Source of the DNA: Mya arenaria
Lineage: Eukaryota; Mollusca; Bivalvia; Myida; Myidae
Direction: 5' to 3'
Assembly: GCF_026914265.1 (NCBI RefSeq)
Contig: NC_069136.1
Span: forward strand, 490,001-554,000
DNA: 64,000 nt
In this document: one piece after another, positions 36,300 through 46,300 of the stretch
Position numbering within the stretch: the stretch's first letter is position 1
Layout: each line of letters starts with the position of its first letter
The notes under the pieces: generated by a model
Databases searched by the model: none
Seen by the model: the letters and a program-made list of their open reading frames with translations, nothing else
Told to the model about the DNA's origin: nothing
Translations under genes and position numbers: made by a program

Positions 36300-38600
36300 A
36301 TTATTTCGACATTTATCAGGCGGGGAACCATCGTATGAAGGCGGGTACTTTTTGGAGACAGATATGCGATTTCGTTGGCGGAAAAAGTAGATTATAATCT
36401 AAATTTTATGAGACCGTGCAGAAAGATTGAATGAGATAACACATCGTGCATGTAAAATCTCGTATTATTATTCGACGCATAAATCAGTGTACCTTCAGAC
36501 GTATAGTTCGTGTGGGTTTTAAATAGTGTGGCCTACTACAGGTCACCGTACCCACTTTCAACCACTCGGGACTTTGACCCAACCATTATGCAGGCGTTGC
36601 CTTAAATTAATGTATATAGGACGAACTAACCAGTAAGAAAAGTGGTATTTCGGTTCACAAGAGTTTAACTTTGTTGTCAAAATTCCGTTCCCATACTTAA
36701 AATTGCATGAAAATGATTTAAAAACACAACTGAGAAAATTGGTATGTCTGATAAATAACCTAATAAAGGATAAAGGACAGAGAGAATATTCACCATGAAC
36801 GGTCATAGCCGAGCCAATTAGCCTGGTTGACCTACGGCGACCAGTGTGCAGTAACAAACACTGTCTGACAAGTTATTGTTGAACCATACAAAGAAGACTG
36901 CGGGGATAATGCGAGCTTGTGAATATAAATTTTTATCCCCGACAAAGGAATACATAGATATAATGATGACCTATAAACTTTTATATGTGCTTCTATAATG
37001 AAATGTATATGTCTATGCGTTATATGATATATGTTTATTCGAGTAATATGCAATTGTACATGCAAAGACAAATTTAATTAAAAGTATTCCAGACGTGCAC
37101 CAGTGCATTGTACTCGAACAAACAGCCTTTCGCATTTTTAATGTAACATCTTCTGTTAAAGTCACACAGTAGGCTTCGTTGGTGCACAAATGAAAAAAAC
37201 TCATACTAATAAGTAGTCAACATAATAGTTCCTCCAATAAGAATGCAAAGTACTGCACATTCATTAATTCCCTTTTATCAGCCGTTATTGTTTGTAATCA
37301 GGTGAAGCGGTAGATATAAACAGTGTTAGTGGGTAGTCTACACAGTATCATGTAGACCACTAAAAAGTCATAGATTGTTAGTATGCATTTACACAAGACA
37401 AATGGTCATGCGACTGCGTCGTAACAAACCATTTATTTCTGTGAGTATGTTCTTTTATAACATAAGCATGTTGCATATCATGTAACCTAAAATAATAATA
37501 AATCTAGTTTTGTTTTGATTTGATTTGAACAACCTTTACCCATTTACTGAATGGTTACAGTTTAACTTTCTGTCTGATACTGAATAGTGTCGACAAAACA
37601 GTGAAAAGTTGTCCGATACGGTTACTCAACCAGTAACATTTGAAACTGTAGCGTTGTGGGTTTTTTTATATCAAATTCCGATATTATCATTAAATATGTA
37701 CTGTATAAAATTATAATGTTACATAACAACTGTACATGTAGATGGCGCAGTGACAAGCGGTATATACCTCGTCTAGTAGTCCAGAGATCTCCGCATTGAA
37801 TCCTGCTGCCGATCTAAACTTTTAAATGTCTTCATTTAAAAAAATAAAATAATATCAGACCTAAACATGGTATTTCAAACATTTTAATCCCTAGCAGATA
37901 TATACAACAGCAGTAAAATTAAAAAGGATAAAGTTGTTATCCGTCCGTTTGCTTTATTTGTAAATTATTTACTGTAAAACCCTGCCAAATACTCGCACGG
38001 GTGGCTTAATCTTGTCATATAAATGATATATAAGCCAGACAGACAGTGAATACAACTTTCCTTTTAGATAATTATACTGAATAAAAACGAAAATAATGCA
38101 CCCATATTATTGCCACTGGCATAATGTACATCGAAAATAAATAAATACGTTCTAACACAAGAAACACCAAAGATACTGCACAATTCGTATACTCTGCAAA
38201 TTACTTAAGAATTTAAAATCACAATAGATTTTCAGTAAAAATAATGTGAGAGAAGTTACCTCCTCGTGATCAATTAGAAATCGTAAATCAACTAAATTTT
38301 AAATTTAATCATTTTACCAATATATACAAAGCCTTTAAACAATAGCCTTTTCCTCATAGATACTCATTTATTTTTTTATGGAAGCAAAACAACAATAAAT
38401 CGTAAATACAACAAACCTAAAAGCCGCAACTTATCCCCGTGTATACCATTGAAGTGGTGTATTCTATTTATGGAAGAAATTAACATTTGAAAAACTTGAA
38501 GTTGCTTCCCATACTCGTTTTGGGGAAGAAAAATATTTATGAACTTTGTCACATTCAAATACCTCGTTCATTGTATGTATGAGTTTCGGCTTAAAGTAAT
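36300..38600. other. Intergenic, no gene recognised
   Basis: AT-rich DNA between divergent GDA and MOGAT-like genes. Open frames up to about 99 residues look random. No repeat copies recognised here. Confidence 0.5.
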
Positions 38601-38606
38601 AGATCA

Positions 38607-38830
38607 GTGGCGGCTCCAGTATTTGACGTAAGAGGGGCATAACTTAGGGGCGTAACATTCTGACATGCACCGATATGTATTTGGTTTAAAATGTTAGCGG
38701 ATGGGGAGGGCGTGTTTGGGGGTATTCTTCTAAAAACTTTTATACAATTTTTATTCCGAAATGGTGCTTTTTGTGCGGCAAAATTGGACGATCTTGGGGG
38801 GGGGGGGCGCATGATGCGCTTTCCTCCCCT
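38607..38830 (+). repeat. Dispersed repeat A, copy 3
   Basis: Opens gtggcggctccagtatttga and contains aacttaggggcgtaacattc, as in copies at 1208 and 21345 (reverse). Distal G-run at about 38797-38808. Non-coding. Confidence 0.6.
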
Positions 38831-39950
38831 GGATTCGCAAGTGTAGATATACTGTTAATAGGCAAATATTTGTTAAGTGTGTGCATTCTATAGTGATATT
38901 GCTGGGTTATCAATTAAAACTATTCATAATGTGTTCCTTTGATTCTCTTTCGTTACTTGTTCATTTGTATTGTTCACATTATAAATATTTGCTTCTGTCG
39001 ATTGAATGGATTTTGTTTGCTTATGCTACGTGAACACTTTAATGCAATGTTAGAATAAATGGTTTAACATTTAAGGCCATGATATTGCCCCAACAAACAA
39101 AACATATAACAAACATATTTGCCATGCGTTATTTGTATTTTCCCGTCCATGATATACATGTGTAAAGGATGTTTAACGACTTTACTCTAGAACAAATATA
39201 GCCGAGCGTGCATTTTGGGGGGGGGGGGGGGGGGGGGTCACTGCTAATCGGGCGTTTTCAAAAACGCAATTTAGCATTTTAACTGACCATGTATGACAGG
39301 ATAAATGAGTTTATGCATTCATTTATGATTTGTTAAACCTTAATTAGTCCTGATATTACGGTGAAACTGTATTTCAACATACACGCTGAATTCCCGTAAG
39401 CGACTTAGTCAGAGAGAATATATTTCGTCAGTTTTCAGTGCGATGGAGATGGATATGGTCAAACATAACTTTGCGTCAAGTACATGGAGCCTGATGTCGA
39501 CCTTGTTTATGTTTAAATGATACCGTGATTTACATGTCAACAGAATCGACTAAATAGAGTACTGTGACCAATCCGACGTGTTTTTATGCACTTGAACTGG
39601 GCAATGTCGCGAACTAACATGTATTTATCTAAATTCAATGTTACATGTAACTGTCGGTTTGTTCAAAGTCCTCTCTATCAAAGTGGCCTGATTTTTGGAA
39701 GTTAAATGTTATTATTAACAATAAAACATGACCATTCTCGAGCCTGTTAATTTTCATAATTCCATAAACTGATACTGGTAGAGCTCTACTAATTTAGTTT
39801 ATAGCTCACATACCAGTAACAGATAATTGTACACCTTTTATTTGATTGTCTACCCCTTAGCTGAGACCTGTGAGTAGGATTACATTTACAAATCCTACTC
39901 CCAGCCCCAAGTTGTAACTTCATTTAGTACTTACAGGTGGGAGGTTGGAA
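38831..39950. other. Intergenic, no gene recognised
   Basis: AT-rich. The only notable features are the 21-base G tract (39217-39237) and a local inverted phrase around 39870-39905 (taggattacatttacaaatc then ctactcccag). Confidence 0.4.
39217..39237 (+). repeat. Poly(G) tract, 21 G
   Basis: An uninterrupted run of 21 G following cattt. Long enough to form intramolecular quadruplexes and to be error-prone in sequencing, so the length is uncertain. Confidence 0.9.
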
Positions 39951-39953
39951 TTA

Positions 39954-40754
39954 TGGTCATTTCGTAACCTTTCCATTTCGTAACCGCTCACTGTTGGTCA
40001 TTTCGTAACCAATGTGTTAGTCAATTCGTAACCGTTAAGAAATCGAATGGTCATATCGTAACCGTTGACTCCTATATGAGGAATTAATTTAATACCATTT
40101 GAGTTTACAAAATAAGTTTACTGTAAGTATAAAACATAAAAATTTGAAGTTAAATCTAGTAGTTGTATTCCTTCTTTATTCCTAATAGTGTAGTGCGATT
40201 TGCCAATAAACTCTGAAACTATGACAAATAGAAACATTCAAACTAGCTATTTTTTATGTTGCGAAGGAAATATTATAAGTAGGCTGAGTATTAAATGTAA
40301 TATTTTTTAATTCATAGATGTTTTACCATTGAGAGGAATTGTGACCTTAAGCCAATATTTTTAAATATATAGACCATATAACTATAGATTTTCATTTTTT
40401 AAATTGCATGGAAGTATTGTAAAATGTAGTGAGTTTGTCGAATGAGAGTATGCGCTTTTTATATGCTTATTGTATTAAAAATGTGCCGATATGTTCAATT
40501 TTGTATCTTGTTATTGGAAATTAATACCATAACTAATAATGTTAGGCTCTTTTTGTCGGTTTCGGATATAAATGATGCAAAATGGAATATGGATCAATTG
40601 AGAATAGAAAAGAACAAAATTTTGTTCGTTTTAAACAATTCAAACAAATATATAGTCAATGAAATGGGTCAAGAATGACCCTTGATCATTTATGTAAACG
40701 TAATTTTACTCAAAAATACATTGCGTTCAGTCTTAAATGATTGTTTATAAGTAG

Positions 40755-40833
<79 letters not shown>

Positions 40834-41104
40834 AATTACTAGTGAGTTGAACGTAAATTATTGGCTTGTTATTAGCGAGAATTCGAGTAATGTCTCCCAA
40901 TTGGTGTCCTGTTTGCTGTGCCATATACATCCAGGTTCGAACAATACACTTAACGAGGTGCAAAGTGTACTATTTATCACCTTGTTAAATGGTGGTTACC
41001 ATACGACCAATTGATTTCTTGACGGTTACGAATTGACTAACAGAATGGTTACGAAATAACCAAGATTCAGCGGTTACGAAATCGTAAGGATACGAAATGA
41101 CCAG
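39954..41104. mobile_element. About 1.15 kb DNA transposon with 120 bp ends built of iterated decamers
   Basis: The left 125 bases contain five variants of ttcgtaacc (from ggtcatttcgtaacc through gtcaattcgtaaccgtt). The right 120 bases contain the same series inverted (ggttacgaattgactaac, then ggttacgaaataacc, ending tacgaaatgacca). The order and spacing are mirrored. The interior is AT-rich with a (TA)n tract and a 78-residue open frame (40442-40678) of no recognisable family. No clear target duplication. Superfamily unknown. Confidence 0.75.
40761..40831. repeat. (TA)n microsatellite
   Basis: About 71 bases of pure alternating TA in the interior of the 39954-41104 element, self-complementary and able to extrude as a cruciform. 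Confidence 0.95.
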
Positions 41105-41124
41105 ATCCCTGAGGTTATTGTATC

Positions 41125-41256
41125 AAAAGGGGGTTGTCACGGTCCCAGGACTTTATATCTGTATATAAGGGTGGTCACAATTTTTTTTGGTCTGGACCTA
41201 GTTTTGGTCACAACTGACCCTAATATAGAGTCCTGGCACCGTAACATCCCCCTTTG
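41125..41256. mobile_element. 132 bp hAT-like MITE with 8 bp target duplication
   Basis: Ends aaaagggggttgtcacggtc then ccaggact, and on the complement caaagggggatgttacggtg then ccaggact. Flanked by the direct octamer ATTGTATC at 41117-41124 and 41257-41264. An 8 bp duplication with a CAAAGGGG-type end fits hAT. It begins 20 bases after the preceding element. Confidence 0.85.
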
Positions 41257-41264
41257 ATTGTATC

Positions 41265-41968
41265 AGTATCAGAAACTTCAGGATTTTGGATTTTGATAAA
41301 TGAAACACATATTTTATGTCGATTTATTGATAACAGTGACGTTTATCAGTAAGCGTCTTCTTATCTCTAGTGAACTCACAATGCGCACAGTAAGTGACCT
41401 CGCGAATCACTCGGCGGATGATTGGTAAAGGTACGAAATGTTATCATAAAGGTGAAGGTTGAATGAACGAAGTGAAGTCCACGAAATATGCATTTTTTCG
41501 ACTAACAATTCAATTAAACATTGTAAGTGCAATTTGTTTGTTTGCAGTTTATGGGGCTTCATGGTTTAAATGTATTGCGATGCTGTGACTTTTTGAAAAA
41601 AGTTTGCTTTTATTGAAATAGCATCGGTGTAGTGATTTTCGGATATGATGATTCGGATTTATTACAATTTTAGTGTTTTTTTCTTCACACCATTTAAGAA
41701 TGTTGCCGTTCTGATTGGCAAACACGTGTAATTTTTATTAAAAAATAACATATACATGGAAATGATGAAGAATGCTTTCATTCATTGACTCAAGAGACAA
41801 GAAAAGTTCACGTTTGCTTCTTTAACTCAGCTAGTCCAAATAATCAAATAATTGTACGTCGACGGATCTGTTTCACGATTTTTGATATGGCAAATTCTTC
41901 ACAGGGATTGAAAGAATCCTGTATAACACGTCCATTATTTTAGACTATCACTAGGTAGTCACTCATTA
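41265..41968. other. Intergenic, nothing recognised
   Basis: AT-rich spacer without repeat copies or coding segments that I can identify. Confidence 0.4.
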
Positions 41969-42400
41969 TCACCAGTCAATTGTTACCCCCCCCCCCCCCT
42001 CCATCACCCAGGTTAGCGAGGGAAAATGGGCTGTGTTTTTATTTTTCAGGTGGCAACGCAGTACCGGGTGAATGCAGTGGTTTTGTCTTTGCGCCAAAAA
42101 TAGTGGGGAATGGTCCTAACCAAGGGTCCCTGGGGTGTGGGGGCATTTGGCGGGGATTTTACCAGAAGTTTGTCACTGCACAGGATGGGGATTTTACTTG
42201 GGCTTGGCTGGACCTAAAGTCAAAGTCCTTGGGGGGGGGGGAGGGTAAGGCCCATTTCCCGCTATTTTTGGCAAAAGGACAAAACCACCGTATTCACCCG
42301 GCACTGCGGGGGCACCTGGAAGGTAACACAGCCCATTTCCCCGGCTATCCCCAGTATACCCCCGGACCTGGAGGGGCCGTGGCTACAATTGACTGGTGCA
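41969..42400. mobile_element. MITE family G, copy 3 (about 432 bp, palindromic form)
   Basis: Ends caccagtcaattgttacc and ggctacaattgactggtgca. TAA follows on the right; the left flank is tta with a base missing from the terminus. Unlike copies 1 and 2, both halves carry the same GC-rich arm in inverted orientation (about 42012-42110 against 42250-42372, for example aaaatgggctgtgttttta and acacagcccatttcc). This copy therefore looks closer to a full fold-back ancestor. A 158-codon open frame across it is an accident of composition. Confidence 0.75.
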
Positions 42401-42402
42401 TA

Positions 42403-42670
42403 AGACTGCTGACAAAAGATCAGATCATAGTTTTTCACGTTAGTTATGATTTATGATTCAAATTAATGATTTATGGTTAAAAAGCGTTAGTAAATGCTTT
42501 AAGAAAAATGCATACACTATCATATTTTTTAAATAATTATGAAAACCTGCCTTCTGAAATTTTGTCTGCAGTCTTTCCATGCATATTCACAAAAATTGGC
42601 TTGTTCCAAGACAAAAATAATAAGGTTGTCAAAACATTCAATATGCGTGATTGCAACTTGAAAGCATAAT
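42403..42670 (-). mobile_element. TTAA MITE family H, truncated copy
   Basis: Contains the internal words gactgctgacaaaagatcag, atgctttaagaaaaatgcat and ttccaagacaaaaataa shared with the copy at 48631-48959. It lacks the left terminus, being interrupted by MITE G copy 3, and its right end is degenerate. Confidence 0.5.
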
Positions 42671-42952
42671 TCATACTCATTTCTTGGCCAAATTTTTGTT
42701 AAAATGACATTTTTTCCTGTTCAAAAAGGCCCTGGATCATATTTTTTTCAGAAATGAGTTCTCATTTGACTCTAAATGGAGTGAATTAAAAAAAATTTTT
42801 TTAGTTTATTGGTAAGTCAGAGTTGTAAATTTGTCATGTCTTACCAGTGGAAAAGAAATGATTCTCTCCTTCACTACATGTAGTTTATTTTGAAAAAGTC
42901 CCAGTGTCTTATCAGTAAAACATATTTTCCAAAGCTGACCTTGGGCTGTATT

Positions 42953-43098
42953 CAATCACCAACTTAGATCAATCTTAAATTGATGAGTAGAATCTGAGTG
43001 ATTTGATTGGATTATTGTAATATCAATTGACAAATAGACTGAATGGAATTACTGCGGCTATTTAAGGATAAGGAAAGGAATTATATTGAATACTGCCC
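42953..43098. mobile_element. 146 bp MITE with gggctgtattcaat ends
   Basis: Left gggctgtattcaatcacc, right complement ggggcagtattcaatataa. Non-coding. A similar terminus (tatgaatactgcccc) closes an insertion near 59960-59985. Lies 170 bases upstream of the first MOGAT-like coding exon's acceptor. Confidence 0.55.
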
Positions 43099-43126
43099 CT
43101 GTTATGTAAGAAATAAATTTATTTAA

Positions 43127-43237
43127 AGTTGCACTCTCACAGATATACTTTTTTTTACATTTTTTTCGCAAAAATTGGCTCATTCCAAGACAAAAAATTA
43201 AAAAGTTGTCAAAATGTTCAATCTGTGAGAGTGCAGC
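43127..43237. mobile_element. TTAA MITE family H, 111 bp deletion derivative
   Basis: Ends agttgcactctcacagat and atctgtgagagtgcagc, flanked by TTAA on both sides (43123-43126 and 43238-43241), as expected for piggyBac-type mobilisation. The interior ttggctcattccaagacaaa then aaattaaaaagttgtc matches the other copies. It ends about 26 bases before the splice acceptor (43265-43267) of the exon carrying the MOGAT-like start codon. Confidence 0.8.
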
Positions 43238-43301
43238 TTAACACGCAAAATTTGTGTCTTATTTCAGTACCTGGCAAGAGTGATACATTGATAAATCCAC
43301 A

Positions 43302-46300
43302 ATGAAAATTTTTGGTATTGACTTTGCTCCATTGAACATCCCCCTGGAGAGGAGGATCCAGACGCTGTGTTTAAGCCAGTGGGTGTTGTGCTTCCTATTT
43401 GGTGGGTTCGGTTGCCTCTTCTTCTGCATCTACCTTCTGTTCACCAAATACTATTGGATACCACTGCTCTATCTTGTTTGGTAGGTTGGCATAATGATGA
43501 AATTATGGTTTATAGCCTGAATTAATAGAGAATATACTTCAGCAATAGCAATTATATCATTCCCATCAGTCAAAAGTCTACAATATAGCCATTCTCAAAA
43601 TTACCCAGTATAGTCATAACATATTTAACACCTTTGAATACCCTGGATAAGAGACTGCACAAACATTTTACACATGAATAATAAATGAGGTGAAATGAAG
43701 ACATTTAATTGACTTCTGGGACACACCTCAGGTCATACGGAAATTGCCGAGGTGTTACAGTTGAGAATATGAATATGTATGCATACAAGTTTGTGAAGCC
43801 ACTTTTCACAGGGTACATTCTGTAAAGTAATTGTTATAATATAGCATAAGTTCCGCTGTTGAATAGCATTTATGAAACTCGTATGTATTATAATATCTTA
43901 AATTTTATATTATATAAGAGATATTTTTTCCTCTGAAAAAGTCTACAGAAGGAAACCTAAGGTGAATTATGTTTTTATTAGTCACACTTATGATTGAAAT
44001 GTTGATGCTATAATTTTACAGGTATTACTATGACAGAAGTTCATCGGAAACTGGCGGGAACCCGATCAGATTTATTCGCTACAATGTTGTATGGAGGAAA
44101 ATGAGGGACTATTTTCCTGCAAAACTTCATAAAACAGCTGATCTAGACCCTAACAAGAGCTATGTGTTTGGTATCCATCCCCATGGTATCATGCAGTACA
44201 GTGGGTTTTTGTCATTTGCAACAGAGGCAATGGGATTTAGCGAGATGTTTCCAGGAATTTTTCCACACCTGGTTATTCTACATGGCCAATTCCAGTTTCC
44301 CTTTTACAGAGATTACCTGCTTTCTTCAGGTATTGTATTTTTAAAGTACTCCTGTGTTTGTTTTTCATATTCTAGGATTGTTAATTCAAAAACTTGCACT
44401 CCAAAAATAGTTCAAGATATTCTCATGAAATGTAATGTGTTTCAAATGACTGTACACATAATTATACCTAGCATAGTTCATCATTTATACCAATTTTTCA
44501 GGCTTTTTCATATCTATTTGGGCTTCTTCAATTTTCAAGATCACAAGCCCAAAGGGCTTGCTGTTCAAAATCCTAATTCTGATTACTGATGTGATCAGCC
44601 TATCAAGGGGCATCATTAATCTTGCTGAAACATATACTGAGCCATGCCCTTCTATCTGGCTAGGCATGAGCCATGCCCCTTGATAGGCTGATCACATATA
44701 CCTAGCATGGCCCTTCTATCTGGCTAGGCATAAGCCATGCCCCTTGATAGGCTGATCACATATACCTAGCATGGCCCGTCTATCTGGCTAGGCATGAGCC
44801 ATGCCCTTTGATAGGCTGATCACATATACCTAGCATGGCCCATCTATCTGGCTAGGCATGAGCCATGCCCTTTGATAGGCTGATCAGATATACCTAGCAT
44901 GGCCCTTCTATCTGGCTAGGCATGAGCCATGCCCTTTGATAGGCTGATCAGATATACCTAGCATGGCCCTTCTATCTGGCTAGGCATGAGCCATGCCCTT
45001 TGATAGGCTGATCAGATATACCTAGCATGGCCCTTCTATCCGGCTAGGCATGAGCCATGCCCTTTGATAGGCTGATCAGATATACCTAGCATGGCCCTTC
45101 TATCCGGCTAGGCATGAGCCATGCCCCTTGATAGGCTGATCACATATACCTAGCATGGCCCGTCTATCTGGCTAGGCATGAGCCATGCCCTTTGATAGGC
45201 TGATCAGATATACCTAGCATGGCCCTTCTATATGGCTAGGCATGAGCCATGCCCTTTGATAGGCTGATCAGATATACCTAGCATGGCCCTTCTATCTGGC
45301 TAGGCATGAGCCATGCCCCTTGATAGGCTGATCACATATACCTAGCATGGCCCTTCTATCTGGCTAGGCATGAGCCATGCCCCTTGATAGGCTGATCACA
45401 TATACCTAGCATGGCCCTTCTATCTGGCTAGGCATGAGCCATGCCCCTTGATAGGCTGATCACATATACCTAGCATGGCCCGTCTATCTGGCTAGGCATG
45501 AGCCATGCCCCTTGATAGGCTGATCACATATACCTAGCATGGCCCGTCTATCTGGCTAGGCATGAGCCATGCCCCTTGATAGGCTGATCACATATACCTA
45601 GCATGGCCCTTCTATCTGGCTAGGCATGAGCCATCCCCTTGATAGGCTGATCACATATACCTAGCATGGCCCTTCTATCTGGCTAGGCATGAGCCATGCC
45701 CTTTGATAGGCTGATCACATATACCTAGCATGGCCCGTCTATCTGGCTAGGCATGAGCCATGCCCCTTGATAGGCTGATCACATATACCTAGCATGGCCC
45801 GTCTATCTGGCTAGGCATGAGCCATGCCCCTTGATAGGCTGATCACATATACCTAGCATGGCCCTTCTATCTGGCTAGGCATGAGCCATGCCCTTTGATA
45901 GGCTGATGACATATACCTAGCATGGCCCGTCTATCTGGCTAGGCATGAGCCATGCCCCTTGATAGGCTGATCACATATACCTAGCATGGCCCGTCTATCT
46001 GGCTAGGCATGAGCCATGCCCCTTGATAGGCTGATCACATATACCTAGCATGGCCCTTCTATCTGGCTAGGCATGAGCCATGCCCTTTGATAGGCTGATG
46101 ACATATACCTAGCATGGCCCTTCTATTTGGCTAGGCATGAGCCATGCCCTTTGATAGGCTGATCACATATACTGAGCATGGCCCTTCTATTTGGCTAGGC
46201 ATGAGCCATGCCCTTTGATAGGCTGATCACATATACCTAGCATGGCCCTTCTATCTGGCTAGGCATGAGCCATGCCCCTTGATAGGCTGATCACATATAC

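Noticed and set aside
40442..40678. 78-codon frame inside the 39954-41104 element as a transposon protein
   Set aside because: AT-driven composition, no motif, and no flanking exon structure; kept only as a note in the element entry.
41980..42456. 158-codon plus-strand frame, glycine/proline-rich
   Set aside because: Lies wholly across a palindromic GC-rich MITE copy; the similarity between its two halves is the inverted repeat.
44101..44589. Continuous 162-codon frame beginning inside the MOGAT-like exon 2
   Set aside because: Conserved sequence stops at the GT donor at 44330 and resumes in phase at 48015; the rest is intron read-through.
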